A stretch of DNA of 64,000 bases from Burkholderia glumae LMG 2196 = ATCC 33617 (GCF_000960995.1 NZ_CP009435.1:1364001-1428000); one strand, 5' to 3'. Positions 31,909 through 41,341 are shown, numbered from the stretch's first letter. Notes: a model not told the origin generated them from the letters alone. Made by a program: numbers and translations.

Positions 31909-33290
31909 TGGCCACCGACGACAAGACTGTCGCCACGACGGGTTTGATGGGCTGGATCGATGCGCGTTTCCCGTTCACGGTCACGCTCAAGAAGCACGTG
32001 ACCGAGTACTACGCGCCGAAGAACTTCAACTTCTGGTACTTCTTCGGCTCGCTCGCGCTGCTGGTGCTGGTGAACCAGATCGTCACCGGCATCTTCCTGA
32101 CGATGAACTACAAGCCCGATGCGACGCTCGCGTTCGCGTCGGTCGAGTACATCATGCGCGAGGTGCCGTGGGGCTGGCTGATCCGCTACATGCACTCGAC
32201 GGGCGCCTCGATGTTCTTCATCGTGGTCTACCTGCACATGTTCCGCGGGCTGCTGTACGGCTCGTACCGCAAGCCGCGCGAACTGGTGTGGATCTTCGGC
32301 TGCGCGATCTTCCTGTGCCTGATGGCCGAGGCGTTCTTCGGCTACCTGCTGCCGTGGGGCCAGATGTCGTTCTGGGGCGCGCAGGTGATCGTGAACCTGT
32401 TCTCGGCGATTCCGTTCATCGGGCCGGACCTCTCGCTCTGGATCCGTGGCGACTACGTGGTGTCCGACGTCACGCTCAACCGCTTCTTCGCGTTCCACGT
32501 GATCGCGATTCCGCTGGTGCTGGTGGGGCTGGTGGTTGCGCATCTGATCGCGCTGCACGAGACGGGCTCGAACAACCCGGACGGCATCGAGATCAAGGAC
32601 AAGAAGGACGAGCGCGGCATTCCGCTCGACGGCATCCCGTTCCACCCCTATTACTCCGTGCATGACTACTTCGGGGTCTGCGTGTTCCTGATGATCTTCG
32701 CGCTGGTGGTGTTCTTCGCGCCGGAGATGGGCGGCTACTTCCTCGAGGCCAACAACTTCGTGCCCGCCAACCCGCTGCAGACGCCGCCCGAGATCGCGCC
32801 GGTGTGGTACTTCACCGCGTTCTACGCGATGCTGCGCGCCACCACCGATCCGTTCAAGATCGTGCTGATGGTGGTGATCGCCGTGCTCGGGCTGACCGCG
32901 CTCTGGCGCGCCCGCGGCAAGTGGCGGATCGGCCTGCCGGTGCTGGCCGCCGCGCTGATCGCGTTCATGGCGCTGACCGAATCGAAGTTCTGGGGCGTGG
33001 TGGTGATGGGCGGCGCCGTGATCTCGCTGTTCTTCCTGCCCTGGCTCGACCGCAGCCCGGTGAAATCGATCCGCTACCGTCCCACGTTCCACAAGGTGTT
33101 CCTCGGGATGTTCGTCGTCGCGTTCCTGACGCTCGGCTTCCTCGGCACCCAGTCGCCGTCGCCTGCCAAGACGCTGATCGCGCAGGTGTGCGCGCTGGTC
33201 TACTTCGCGTTTTTCCTCGGCATGCCGCTCTGGACCCCGCTTGGCACGTTCAAGCAGCCGCCCGAGCGCGTCAAGTTCCGGCCCCATTAA
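31908..33290 (+). CDS. petB: Cytochrome b of the bc1 complex
   Basis: 460 aa with at least eight membrane helices. Heme histidines lie in HSTGASMFFIVVYLHMFRGLLYGSYRKPRE and FFAFHVIAIPLVLVGLVVAHLIALH. The Qo-site PEWY motif is PVWY here (ETA replaced: PPEIAPVWYFTAFYAML), the usual variant for beta-proteobacteria as far as I recall. It shares the bases of the petA stop codon (TGATG). Confidence 0.97.
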   Translation: MATDDKTVATTGLMGWIDARFPFTVTLKKHVTEYYAPKNFNFWYFFGSLALLVLVNQIVTGIFLTMNYKPDATLAFASVEYIMREVPWGWLIRYMHSTGASMFFIVVYLHMFRGLLYGSYRKPRELVWIFGCAIFLCLMAEAFFGYLLPWGQMSFWGAQVIVNLFSAIPFIGPDLSLWIRGDYVVSDVTLNRFFAFHVIAIPLVLVGLVVAHLIALHETGSNNPDGIEIKDKKDERGIPLDGIPFHPYYSVHDYFGVCVFLMIFALVVFFAPEMGGYFLEANNFVPANPLQTPPEIAPVWYFTAFYAMLRATTDPFKIVLMVVIAVLGLTALWRARGKWRIGLPVLAAALIAFMALTESKFWGVVVMGGAVISLFFLPWLDRSPVKSIRYRPTFHKVFLGMFVVAFLTLGFLGTQSPSPAKTLIAQVCALVYFAFFLGMPLWTPLGTFKQPPERVKFRPH

Positions 33291-33309
33291 TGCGAGCGAG
33301 GAGAACACG

Positions 33310-34071
33310 ATGATGAGGACGCTATTGAAGACGTTCCTGCTGATCGGTGCGACGTCGCTGGCACTGCTGGGCGGCACGGCGCGGGCCGGTGAGGGTAATT
33401 TTCCGCTCGACCGGGCGCCCGATAACGCGGAAAATCTCGTTGCTCTGCAACATGGCGCGCAATTGTTTGTAAACTATTGCCTGAATTGTCATAGCGCGAA
33501 TCTGATGCGCTACAACCGTCTGACGGATCTGGGGATCTCCCAGAAGGAGATTGAGGCGAACCTCCTGTTCACGACGGACAAGGTCGGCAATACGATGTCG
33601 GTGGCGATGCGGCCCGACGACGCCAAGCGCTGGTTCGGCGTGGCGCCGCCCGACCTCTCGGTGGAGGCGCGCGCGCGCGGCCGCGACTGGCTCTATACGT
33701 ATCTGCGAAGTTTCTACCGCGACGAGACGCGCCCGACGGGCTGGAACAACGCGGTGTTCGAGAACGTCAGCATGCCTCATGTGCTGTGGCAGTTGCAGGG
33801 GCAGCGCGTGCCGAAATACGAGGAAGCGACGAACGAGGAGACGGGCGAGAAGGAGCGCAAGCTCGTCGGCTTCCAGACCGTCACGCCGGGGACGCTGTCG
33901 CCGGTGGATTATGATGCTGCCGTGGCCGACCTCGTCGCGTATCTGGGCTGGATGTCCGAGCCCGAGCAGCAGACCCGCAAGCGCGTGGGCGTCTGGGTGC
34001 TGCTGTTCCTCGGCATCCTGACCTTTTTCGCCTGGCGGCTCAACGCCGCTTATTGGAAAGATATCAAGTAG
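33310..34071 (+). CDS. petC: Cytochrome c1 of the bc1 complex
   Basis: 253 aa: a signal peptide (MMRTLLKTFLLIGATSLALLGGTARAG), heme c motif CLNCH in FVNYCLNCHSANLMRYNRL, sixth-ligand Met region (TMSVAMRPDDAKRWFGVAPPDLS) and a C-terminal membrane anchor (VGVWVLLFLGILTFFAWRL). GAGGAG precedes the start. Last gene of petABC. Confidence 0.97.
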   Translation: MMRTLLKTFLLIGATSLALLGGTARAGEGNFPLDRAPDNAENLVALQHGAQLFVNYCLNCHSANLMRYNRLTDLGISQKEIEANLLFTTDKVGNTMSVAMRPDDAKRWFGVAPPDLSVEARARGRDWLYTYLRSFYRDETRPTGWNNAVFENVSMPHVLWQLQGQRVPKYEEATNEETGEKERKLVGFQTVTPGTLSPVDYDAAVADLVAYLGWMSEPEQQTRKRVGVWVLLFLGILTFFAWRLNAAYWKDIK

Positions 34072-34090
34072 ACACGCCAAGACCGGCGTG

Positions 34091-34153
34091 GGGCCGGCGC
34101 AAGGAAAGACCTGCCTGGCAGGTCGATCCGCGCGCCGGCCCTCGGCTTTTTTT
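34091..34153 (+). terminator. Branched terminator between petC and sspA
   Basis: Outer 10-bp stem GGGCCGGCGC (34091-34100) / GCGCCGGCCC (34132-34141) encloses an inner hairpin ACCTGCC / GGCAGGT (34109-34123). A run of seven T residues ends at 34153. The sspA ribosome site AGGAAACG starts immediately after. Confidence 0.75.
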
Positions 34154-34167
34154 AGGAAACGCTAATT

Positions 34168-34779
34168 ATGATGGTTCTGTATTCCGGCACGACGTGCCCC
34201 TTCTCCCAGCGCTGCCGGCTGGTGCTGTTCGAAAAGGGCATGGACTTCGAGATTCGCGATGTGGACTTGTTCAACAAGCCCGAGGACATCGCCGTGATGA
34301 ATCCCTACGGTCAGGTGCCGATTCTCGTCGAGCGTGATCTGATTCTGTACGAATCGAACATCATCAACGAGTACATCGACGAGCGCTTCCCGCACCCGCA
34401 GCTGATGCCGGCCGACCCGGTGCAACGCGCGCGCGCGCGCCTGTTCCTGCTGAATTTCGAGAAGGAGCTGTTCGTTCACGTCAGCACGCTCGAGAACGAG
34501 AAGGGCAAGGCTGCCGAGAAGAACCACGAGAAGGCGCGCCTCGCGATTCGCGACCGGCTCACGCAGCTCGCGCCGATCTTCGTGAAGAACAAGTACATGC
34601 TTGGCGAGGAGTTCTCGATGCTCGACGTGGCGATCGCGCCGCTGTTGTGGCGCCTCGATCACTACGGCATCGAGCTGTCGAAGAACGCGGCACCGCTGAT
34701 GAAGTATGCCGAGCGCATTTTCAGCCGTCCGGCCTACATCGAGGCGCTGACGCCGTCGGAAAAGGTGATGCGCCGTTAA
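34168..34779 (+). CDS. sspA: Stringent starvation protein A
   Basis: 203-aa glutathione-S-transferase-fold protein that binds RNA polymerase under starvation and acid stress. Thioredoxin-like N-terminal domain (LYSGTTCPFSQRCRLVLFEKGMDFE; NPYGQVPILVERDLILYESNIINEYIDERFPHP) and all-helical C-terminal domain (MLGEEFSMLDVAIAPLLWRLD). Paired with sspB as is usual. Confidence 0.96.
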   Translation: MMVLYSGTTCPFSQRCRLVLFEKGMDFEIRDVDLFNKPEDIAVMNPYGQVPILVERDLILYESNIINEYIDERFPHPQLMPADPVQRARARLFLLNFEKELFVHVSTLENEKGKAAEKNHEKARLAIRDRLTQLAPIFVKNKYMLGEEFSMLDVAIAPLLWRLDHYGIELSKNAAPLMKYAERIFSRPAYIEALTPSEKVMRR

Positions 34780-34842
34780 CCGGCCTGCGGCCATCGGTGC
34801 GCGCGCGGCGCTGCCGCCGCGCGCGCCTGTACGAGGACAGTG

Positions 34843-35361
34843 ATGCAAGAGACTTCCACGAAGCCGTATCTGCTGCGCGCGCTCTACGAGTGGTGCACGG
34901 ACAACGGCTATACGCCGCACATCGCGGTGCGCGTCGACAACTCGACGCGCGTGCCGCGGCAGTACGTGCGCGACGGCGAGATCGTATTGAACATCAGCTT
35001 CGAGGCGACCACCGCGCTGCAGATGGGCAACGACTGGATCGAATTCACCGCGCGTTTCGCGGGCAAGGCGCACAAGCTGGAGGTGCCGGTGGCGAACGTG
35101 CTCGCGATCTATGCGCGCGAGAACGGGCAGGGCATGGCGTTCCAGGTCGACCTGGCGGCCGATGAGCCGGGCGAGACGACGCTGGTCGAAGCCGATGAGG
35201 CCGAGAGCGGCGGCGCGGGCGGCTCGCGTTCGGCTGCGGGCGCGGCCGAGCCCTCGGAAGGCGCGGACGTGCCCTCCGGCTCGGCTCCGCCCTCGCCGTC
35301 ACCCGACGACGACGGCTCGTCGGGCAAGAGCAATCGCCCCCGCCTGAAGATCGTGAAATGA
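34843..35361 (+). CDS. sspB: ClpXP protease specificity factor SspB
   Basis: 172 aa. The ordered adaptor domain (residues 1 to about 110) contains PYLLRALYEWCTDNGYTPHI and VLNISFEATTALQMGNDWIEFTARFAGK, which bind ssrA-tagged proteins. A flexible Ser/Gly/Glu-rich linker follows, ending in the basic NRPRLKIVK segment that docks on ClpX. ATG at 34843 is preferred over GTG at 34840. The tRNA-Thr promoter lies at its 3' end. Confidence 0.96.
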   Translation: MQETSTKPYLLRALYEWCTDNGYTPHIAVRVDNSTRVPRQYVRDGEIVLNISFEATTALQMGNDWIEFTARFAGKAHKLEVPVANVLAIYARENGQGMAFQVDLAADEPGETTLVEADEAESGGAGGSRSAAGAAEPSEGADVPSGSAPPSPSPDDDGSSGKSNRPRLKIVK

Positions 35362-35363
35362 GG

Positions 35364-35369
35364 TAGAAT
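35364..35369 (+). promoter_or_regulatory. -10 element for tRNA-Thr
   Basis: TAGAAT ends 11 bp before the mature tRNA 5' end. The -35 would fall in the sspB 3' end and is not clear. Confidence 0.5.
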
Positions 35370-35379
35370 TCGCGGCCAT

Positions 35380-35455
<76 letters not shown>

Positions 35456-35487
35456 AACACTAGTATCAAGTAGTACCGGGAAGTCCC

Positions 35488-35526
35488 AAAACCCGCGTCC
35501 AGCCTAGCGCTGACGCGGGTTTTTTG
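35488..35526 (+). terminator. Intrinsic terminator after tRNA-Thr
   Basis: AAAACCCGCGTC (35488-35499) / GACGCGGGTTTT (35512-35523), 12-nt loop, T run to 35526. Because it lies on the element side of the attachment core, this terminator was probably brought in by the element. Confidence 0.9.
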
Positions 35527-35565
35527 TTTCTGGAAGTGCCGAGTGGAACCGGGGCATCCCGAAAA

Positions 35566-35621
35566 TTTGGGGGTAAGATTCGGGGTATGACTTCCCGGAT
35601 TTGGGGGTATGCCGTACCCCC
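35566..35621. repeat. Left arm-type integrase site cluster
   Basis: TTTGGGGGTA at 35566-35575 and again at 35600-35609, with TTCGGGGTA at 35579-35587 between them and inverted TACCCCC at 35615-35621. The cluster lies between the attachment core and the integrase start. Related GGGGGT sites occur near the right end at 49340-49360. Confidence 0.6.
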
Positions 35622-35629
35622 GACGAATA

Positions 35630-36847
35630 ATGAAAACCAAACCTCTTACCGACGCCAAGTGCCGCAACGCTAGATTCGATGAGGCGGGGGGAAACAAACT
35701 CTTCGACGGCGGCGGCCTGTATCTCGATCTGCGCTCCAGTGGTTCGAAGAAATGGCGGCTCAAATACCGGTTCAATGGCAAAGAAAACCTGCTGACGTTC
35801 GGCGACTATCCCGCGACGTCGCTCGCTGATGCTCGGTCGAGGCGTGACGAAGCGAAGCGGCTGTTAGCGGACGGGAAGAACCCTGCGTTCGAGCGTGACG
35901 TCGAGAAGCAGACTCGCGCCATTGCCGCACAGAACACCTTCGAGGCCGTCGCGCTGGAGTGGTACGAGGCGCAGCAAGCGACATGGAGTGCTTCGCACGG
36001 GAACCGAGTCAAGAAACAGCTCGATCGCGAGGTGTTTCCCCTGATCGGCCAGCGTCCGATTTCTTCGATCGGCGCACCGGATTTGCTCGCGGTCATTCGA
36101 CGAATCGAAGGTCGAGAGGCGTTCGAGACTGCGCGCAAGACGTTGCAGACATGCGGCCAAGTCTTTCGCTATGCCGTTGCAACGAGCCGTGCCGAGCGAG
36201 ATCCGTCGCCGGACCTGCGAGGTGCATTGAAGGCGGTGCCCGTCAAGCATATGGCGCGAGTCGGCGAAAACGAGTTGCCGGAGTTGCTTCGCTCGATCGC
36301 TTCCTATGAAGGCGAGCCCGAGACCCGGCTCGCTCTGCGATTCCTGGCATTGACGTTCGTTCGCACCATCGAGCTGCGGCAGGCCGAGTGGACGGAGATC
36401 GACTTGGAGCGCCGAGAGTGGCGCATTCCGGCCGAGAAGATGAAGATGCGCCGCGTGCATATCGTGCCGCTCGCCGAGCAGACGATCGCACTGCTTTCCG
36501 AGCTGCGCGCGCTGACGGGCCACCGTCGCTGGCTGTTCCCGAACAGCCGTAGACCGTTGCAGCAGATGAGCGAGAACACGATTCTGTACGCTCTATACCG
36601 GATGGGCTATCGCAGTCGCATGACCGGGCACGGGTTCCGTGGCCTTGCCTCAACGATCTTGAACGAGAAGGGCTTCAATTCTGACTGGATCGAGCGTCAG
36701 CTCGCGCACTCCGAGCAGGACGGTGTGCGGGCGGCATACAACCACGCCGAGTATCTGTCCGAGCGCCATCGCATGATGCAGTGGTGGGCGGACTATCTCG
36801 ACAAACAGGGTGGGGCGAAGATCATACCAATCGCGGCGGCAAGATAG
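35630..36847 (+). CDS. int: P4-type tyrosine integrase
   Basis: 405 aa from ATG at 35630. The N-terminal arm-binding DUF4102 domain (about 1-90, KLFDGGGLYLDLRSSGSKKWRLKYRF) is followed by the core-binding domain and the catalytic domain. Catalytic residues appear intact: Arg245 (FVRTIELRQAEW), His334/Arg337 (TGHGFRGLAST), His360 (QLAHSEQ) and Tyr370 (AAYNHAEYLSERHRMMQWWADYLD). It sits directly downstream of tRNA-Thr, its likely target. The atypical FVRTIELR replaces the usual GMRPGEL-type box but keeps the arginine. Confidence 0.95.
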   Translation: MKTKPLTDAKCRNARFDEAGGNKLFDGGGLYLDLRSSGSKKWRLKYRFNGKENLLTFGDYPATSLADARSRRDEAKRLLADGKNPAFERDVEKQTRAIAAQNTFEAVALEWYEAQQATWSASHGNRVKKQLDREVFPLIGQRPISSIGAPDLLAVIRRIEGREAFETARKTLQTCGQVFRYAVATSRAERDPSPDLRGALKAVPVKHMARVGENELPELLRSIASYEGEPETRLALRFLALTFVRTIELRQAEWTEIDLERREWRIPAEKMKMRRVHIVPLAEQTIALLSELRALTGHRRWLFPNSRRPLQQMSENTILYALYRMGYRSRMTGHGFRGLASTILNEKGFNSDWIERQLAHSEQDGVRAAYNHAEYLSERHRMMQWWADYLDKQGGAKIIPIAAAR

Positions 36848-37202
36848 ACCCGTGCCGCCACACGTATGACCCCCTTGTCACGCCCCTCCCACCATTTTCC
36901 AGTACTTGGTCAGACGCTACCGACTCCCTGCATTTCGGTATGAATATGACCCCCCTTGGGGTGTCGGGGGTAGAGAAAATACGCGGGTGTGAGCCCCCGC
37001 GTCTCTGCCCTAGACGCAGGGTCCCCCGCTTTCCGGCCGCCCCGACACTTGCGGCAGGCGTAACAATGCCGGATCGGGGCGCATCGTGGATGCCCCCCCT
37101 TCAAAACACGTTGCTGACGCCCTTCGAATCCCGGAGAGCCTTGTCCCGTCTGGCTTCACGGTCGATGCAGATGATCGAGGCCTGTCCGCTCAATGCAAAA
37201 CG
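36848..37202. other. Non-coding stretch after the integrase
   Basis: About 350 bp with several runs of C or G (CCCCCTT, GACCCCC, CCCCCCC) and no convincing gene. Short frames here have no family resemblance or ribosome site. Confidence 0.5.
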
Positions 37203-37310
37203 ACTTGGAGATTTGGAGATAAACGGCCGAATCAGCCGCAAAGCCTTATGGGGTAAGGCTTTGCGTGTCTCCAAACGATTTGGAGAACGCTGGAGATACT
37301 GGAGATAAAC
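37203..37310. repeat. Left TGGAGAT/hairpin complex (candidate replication origin)
   Basis: TTGGAGAT at 37205 and TTTGGAGAT at 37212, then AAACG, then a perfect 12-bp hairpin CGCAAAGCCTTA / TAAGGCTTTGCG (37237-37265). TCTCCAA/TTGGAGA (37268-37286) and TGGAGAT at 37291 and 37300 follow. A diverged inverted copy of the whole arrangement lies at 49155-49275. It borders the 3' end of the replication protein gene. Confidence 0.65.
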
Positions 37311-37382
37311 CGGGCTGGATTGTTACGTCTGCGGCAAGATTCGCGGCAGCCGCCCGCCCGGTTCCGTCTGGAGCGGATCGCT

Positions 37383-37395
37383 CAAAGTAACTTTG
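37383..37395. promoter_or_regulatory. Palindromic 13-mer site 1
   Basis: CAAAGTAACTTTG. One of four copies in the element (others: two abutting at 42951-42976 and one at 43352-43364). Likely binding site of an element-encoded regulator. Confidence 0.55.
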
Positions 37396-37463
37396 ACGCA
37401 CGGGCCAAAAATGCCGCGCAAAGGAATGCCCGCCACCGCCCTCCCGGACGGCGGCGGTGCATT

Positions 37464-40340
37464 TCACAGCTCAAGCGTGAAGATGGACGGCAACACGCGG
37501 TAGACCATGAATTTCCCGTGACCGGGGATGTACTCCTGCCGGTATGGATAGCCGTCGCTACGTGGCATCAGCACGCCGCGCTTCATCAATGCCTTGGCGA
37601 CGATCTTGTGATCGGAGCCGGCGCACACGTCCTTGCGAAACACGGCCGCTTCGATCAGGTATTCCGTCTCGACGCTTTCGGCATCGTCGGCGCTCATCTT
37701 GCCGCCGAACTCGGCGTAATACTCCCGATCGGAGGCGATGGGCGTGCGGCGCTCGTCGCGCTTCACGTGCTGCTTGAAGCCCGCTCGATGCGGCACGTTC
37801 GGCCGATGGTCGTCCTGTGCCCGGTTCATCCACACGAAACGGTTGTCGCCGTGCGCGGCGAGGAAATGCTGTACCTGCCGCACGGCTTCGGCCTCGTCCG
37901 AGTTTCCCGTGCCGCCGCGTAGTTCGAGCCAGCCTTCGAAGCAGCGACGCGCGGCCTCGACCGCTTCGCCCTCCGGCCAGCCGGTTAGCCCGTGCGCCGT
38001 CGCCAGCTCGCCGGCCACCGCAACGAGGCAGAACCGCTTGGCGACGCGTGCGACCTGCGAATGCGAGCCGTCCGGCACCCATTGCCCGACCAGCTCGTCG
38101 ACGCGCACACGCAGATGCTCGGCCAGCTCGCCGGCCTGCGACGACGCCCACTCGATGAACGCGGGGCCGGCCGTGCCGTAGTGCATGCCGGCGTGCCGCT
38201 CTAGATGCTCGATCAGTGCGGCCGGCGTCGGGAAGCCGTGCAGCTTCTCCACGACGCCCATTTCGCCGACCTCGGCCGGGATCGCGGGCAAGCGAACCTC
38301 GATACCGCCCTTCATCGGCTTGTTTCCCTCGGCCATCAACGCGGCCACGCTCTTTTCGCCGTTCGACAGGAACAGCAGCCGCCACGTGAGCACGGGCTTG
38401 GCCGAGCCGCTACGCGACGCGCGAGCCTTGCCCGACTCGTTCGCAAGCATGTAGATCACATCGCCGACCAAGCGCGGCTCGACCTGTCCGATTTCATCGA
38501 GGATCAGCAGCGCATCGCTATGCTGCGTGGCGACAGCTTCGAGCGCGTTGTCGGTTGCTTTCCAGCTCCGCACGTAGTCCGGCGAGCCGAACACGGATGC
38601 GGCGATGACGCCGCCCGTCGACTTGCCCTTGGACGTCGTGCCGAGCAGGTGAAAGCCGCCCGACTGAAGCCCGGAGAAGTGCAGCAACGGACCAGCGAAG
38701 GCGGTAGCGACGCAGAACAGCAGCCGGCTATTGCCGACGCAGTAGGCCGCGACCTCGCGCTGCCAGTCGTCCAGCGTGCCACGCTCCTTGAACTGGCTCT
38801 GGATCGGCGTATCGGCCTGATAGATCAGCGCCTCTTTGCCGGTGCCAATCACGCGATCGGGCAGCACGAACGCGCCGTGATGCCAGCCGACGCGCGGCAC
38901 GCAGCGCACTCGCTCGTCCGGCTGCGCCATCTGCACATAGTTCGCGATCTGCGTGCGGGCGATCTGCGTGACGCCGAGCTTCACGCCCATATCGAGCAGC
39001 ATCCGGCGCAGCTCCGTGCCGTCGCCGGCAAAGAGCCCCGCCGGCACCGCCCACCGTTTCAGGATGCCGTCGCGATCCGTGAATTCGAGCAGGTAGCCCC
39101 ACTCGCTGTTCATCTCGTTGCGCGTCTCCGCGATCACGTCGATTCGCGTACTGACCCAATGCGGCGGGAGCGGATCGCCCTGATTGTTGAAGCCGTGAAA
39201 CCACACGCCCTTGTCGTCGACGACGAACCGCGACTTGCCGTCCTGCGCACGGGCTGTTTTCGGGCGCTTGGCGGGCTTCGCGGCGGCTGGAGCGGCCTTG
39301 CCCTTGCTAGCGTCAGCCGAGCCGGCCGGCGCGAGCGTAGCCCGCACGGCGGCGGCCACCGCCTCCGGGCCGACGTGCGCAGCCAGGTCGTTGAAGTCCG
39401 TCCCGGCCGCTGTACGGTTCGGACCGAAGTCCGGCACCGCGACGATGCCGGCGACGGCTTCGGCCGCCGCGCGGGCCTTCGTCACGCCCGGATTGCCCTT
39501 CGTAGTGTGATCGTCGTCGGCGCACACGACGATGCGGGCGTCCGGATACTGCCCGCGTAGCGCCGTCGCGACCGCGTGCAGGTTGCCGGCGTCGAACGCG
39601 ACAGCGGCCGGATAGCCGGTCGCGGCCGCAAGCGTCGCGCACGTGGCGTAACCCTCGCCAATCAGCAACGTCGACGGCGCGGAAGATAGCAGGCCGCCGA
39701 TCAACGAGAAGCAGCCCGCCTTGCGGCCGTTCGGCAGATAGCGCTTCTGGCCGTCCGTCAGGACGAATTCAAGCGTCCACAGCTTCCCGTCCGCGTCACG
39801 GGCCGGGATGACGAGTGCGCCGTCGCAAGCGGCCGTGCCGATGCACAAGCCGCCGCGATAGACGCGCAGCGCGTCGACCGGGATGCGCTTGCGAACGAGA
39901 TACGGGTGATCGGCCGGCGCAGGCTCGGCCGCCGACCAGATCGATTCGGCGAGCGCCGACGCGGCTTGCTGCTTCTCGGTCAGTTCAGCCAGCTCGGCCG
40001 CTTCGCGGGCCGCGCGCTCGGCTTTCTGCCGCTCGCGCTCCGCTGGATCGACCGGCTTCGCCCGATGCGCACGCGGATCGAAGCCGCCGACCTTAGCGAG
40101 ATGAAACAGCGTGTTGATGGTGATCTTGCCGCCCTTGAACGACTTCCACACATCGCGCGCGTCCTTGCCGTTGTAGTTCTGCGCGCCTTGGCTCCATTCG
40201 TTCCAGAGGGCGAAGCCCTCCTCGCCAAACTCGGCCTTGAGCGCCATCCCCACCTGACGCCACGTGTCGCGGTCGTCAGGCGGAACATAGCCGAGCGCGA
40301 CTCTCGCCCGCTCGAATTCGGACATGGGTGCGTTACTCAT
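37464..40340 (-). CDS. Primase/helicase-type replication protein (PriCT-2, Toprim, DUF927)
   Basis: 958 aa. Residues about 8-90 form a PriCT-type primase C-terminal domain (DDRDTWRQVGMALKAEFGEEGFALWNEWSQG). Residues about 220-310 form a Toprim domain with the catalytic Glu in LLIGEGYATC (about 229) and acidic cluster in VVCADDDHT (about 275). Residues about 390-800 form a DUF927 ATPase domain with Walker A GTTSKGKSTG (567-576) and Walker B ALLILDEIGQ (610-619). This layout is typical of satellites and islands that replicate after excision, like P4 alpha. GGGAAC precedes the ATG. It is the last gene of a minus-strand cassette starting near 41,805. Confidence 0.88.
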   Translation of the reverse strand: MSNAPMSEFERARVALGYVPPDDRDTWRQVGMALKAEFGEEGFALWNEWSQGAQNYNGKDARDVWKSFKGGKITINTLFHLAKVGGFDPRAHRAKPVDPAERERQKAERAAREAAELAELTEKQQAASALAESIWSAAEPAPADHPYLVRKRIPVDALRVYRGGLCIGTAACDGALVIPARDADGKLWTLEFVLTDGQKRYLPNGRKAGCFSLIGGLLSSAPSTLLIGEGYATCATLAAATGYPAAVAFDAGNLHAVATALRGQYPDARIVVCADDDHTTKGNPGVTKARAAAEAVAGIVAVPDFGPNRTAAGTDFNDLAAHVGPEAVAAAVRATLAPAGSADASKGKAAPAAAKPAKRPKTARAQDGKSRFVVDDKGVWFHGFNNQGDPLPPHWVSTRIDVIAETRNEMNSEWGYLLEFTDRDGILKRWAVPAGLFAGDGTELRRMLLDMGVKLGVTQIARTQIANYVQMAQPDERVRCVPRVGWHHGAFVLPDRVIGTGKEALIYQADTPIQSQFKERGTLDDWQREVAAYCVGNSRLLFCVATAFAGPLLHFSGLQSGGFHLLGTTSKGKSTGGVIAASVFGSPDYVRSWKATDNALEAVATQHSDALLILDEIGQVEPRLVGDVIYMLANESGKARASRSGSAKPVLTWRLLFLSNGEKSVAALMAEGNKPMKGGIEVRLPAIPAEVGEMGVVEKLHGFPTPAALIEHLERHAGMHYGTAGPAFIEWASSQAGELAEHLRVRVDELVGQWVPDGSHSQVARVAKRFCLVAVAGELATAHGLTGWPEGEAVEAARRCFEGWLELRGGTGNSDEAEAVRQVQHFLAAHGDNRFVWMNRAQDDHRPNVPHRAGFKQHVKRDERRTPIASDREYYAEFGGKMSADDAESVETEYLIEAAVFRKDVCAGSDHKIVAKALMKRGVLMPRSDGYPYRQEYIPGHGKFMVYRVLPSIFTLEL

Positions 40341-40452
40341 AGGTTCCCACTGGACGCGCGTCGGCAGGCTCCCGATTAGTAGTCCATATCGGGCATGCAG
40401 CTACTCGACGCGCGAAGAGTTGAATGATGCGACGATGTCTAGCGGCGGAGTG

Positions 40453-40779
40453 TCAGCCGGCCGCGCGAGGCACCGACAGAACCGCACCGCCGGCCGTGAC
40501 GTCGTTGCTGTAGACGTAGCGGCCGAGCCGCGACTCGCCAAGGGCGTCGTTCGCCGCCTCCAGCGCCGCGCCGATCGACGGCAGGGACGCGCGGAACAGG
40601 CTCAGCACAAGCCAGTAGTCGTCATCGGACATGGCCTTGTCGGCCGCCCAATGCAGGCTGTCCAGCAGCTCCATTGCATCGCTGATCCGCGTGCCGATGC
40701 GGTTGCGGTCGGGACGATTCACCTCGGCCACGAAGTGCGACGCGAGCGGTTGCACGGCATTCTTGTTCGTCTTTGCCAT
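40453..40779 (-). CDS. Hypothetical protein, 108 aa
   Basis: Unrecognised. Soluble, helical and Ala-rich, with ISDAMELLDSLHWAADKAMSDDDYWLVLSLFRASLP in the middle. It lies 9 bp after the next upstream gene of the minus-strand cassette and before the replication protein gene, so it is probably co-transcribed. The codon use matches the cassette. Confidence 0.65.
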   Translation of the reverse strand: MAKTNKNAVQPLASHFVAEVNRPDRNRIGTRISDAMELLDSLHWAADKAMSDDDYWLVLSLFRASLPSIGAALEAANDALGESRLGRYVYSNDVTAGGAVLSVPRAAG

Positions 40780-40788
40780 GGCCGCCCC

Positions 40789-41136
40789 TCAGTGCGTCGT
40801 GCGCGGTTCGCGCGTGACGAGGCCGAGCGCCGCGAACAGGTGCTGTTGCACGCGCCCCATCAGGCCGGCCGCGAACGCTTGGCGGCTGATCGTCAGGCGA
40901 TGCGCGTCGACGTCGCCTGCGTCCTGCATGGCGGCTTCCATGCCGCGCGCGAACGCGGCGGCCTGATGCGCCGCATAGTCGTGCAGCCGCACGTCACCTT
41001 TCAGGTCGAGCCACGCGTCAGCGCAGATCGCACCCAGGTCGACGGCGAATTGCAGCTCGATCGGAGCGCCGGTATCGAGCGGCGGCGCATTATCGAATCC
41101 ATTGATAACCGCGGTTCGGATGCGCTGATCAGTCAT
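40789..41136 (-). CDS. Hypothetical protein, 115 aa
   Basis: Unrecognised. ATG at 41136 gives MTDQRIRTAVINGFDNAPPLDTGAP; the longer upstream frame overlaps two other genes and was rejected. It is predicted soluble. It overlaps the upstream 70-aa gene by eight bases, a sign of tight coupling in the cassette. Confidence 0.65.
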   Translation of the reverse strand: MTDQRIRTAVINGFDNAPPLDTGAPIELQFAVDLGAICADAWLDLKGDVRLHDYAAHQAAAFARGMEAAMQDAGDVDAHRLTISRQAFAAGLMGRVQQHLFAALGLVTREPRTTH

Positions 41137-41341
41137 GGCACACCTCCGGCTGCGCGGTACGGCGCATTTCGGCCGAGTACCGACTCGCAACGCCTTGCCC
41201 CATGTCGACGAGCGAGCGCTCGTAGGTGTCCTCCGGAAGATGCGCACGGACGGCATCGAACAGCGCTTCGAGATGGGCGAACTGATGGGCCGCACACATG
41301 GCGATCATCTTGACTTCGTTCGGCAGGCGGAATTCAGACAT
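41129..41341 (-). CDS. Hypothetical protein, 70 aa
   Basis: Unrecognised. Start ATG at 41341 (MSEFRLPNEVKMIAMCAAHQF). It overlaps the gene on each side by eight bases. Two cysteines and several histidines are present, but no metal-binding motif can be claimed. Confidence 0.6.
   Translation of the reverse strand: MSEFRLPNEVKMIAMCAAHQFAHLEALFDAVRAHLPEDTYERSLVDMGQGVASRYSAEMRRTAQPEVCHD

Noticed and set aside
36781..37308. 175-codon frame after the integrase
   Set aside because: It begins inside int in another frame and runs through the repeat complex; no ribosome site or family resemblance.
37203..37310. Repeated TGGAGAT units as a CRISPR array
   Set aside because: Repeat units are 7-9 bp with variable, very short spacing and mixed orientation, and no cas genes are present anywhere in the window.
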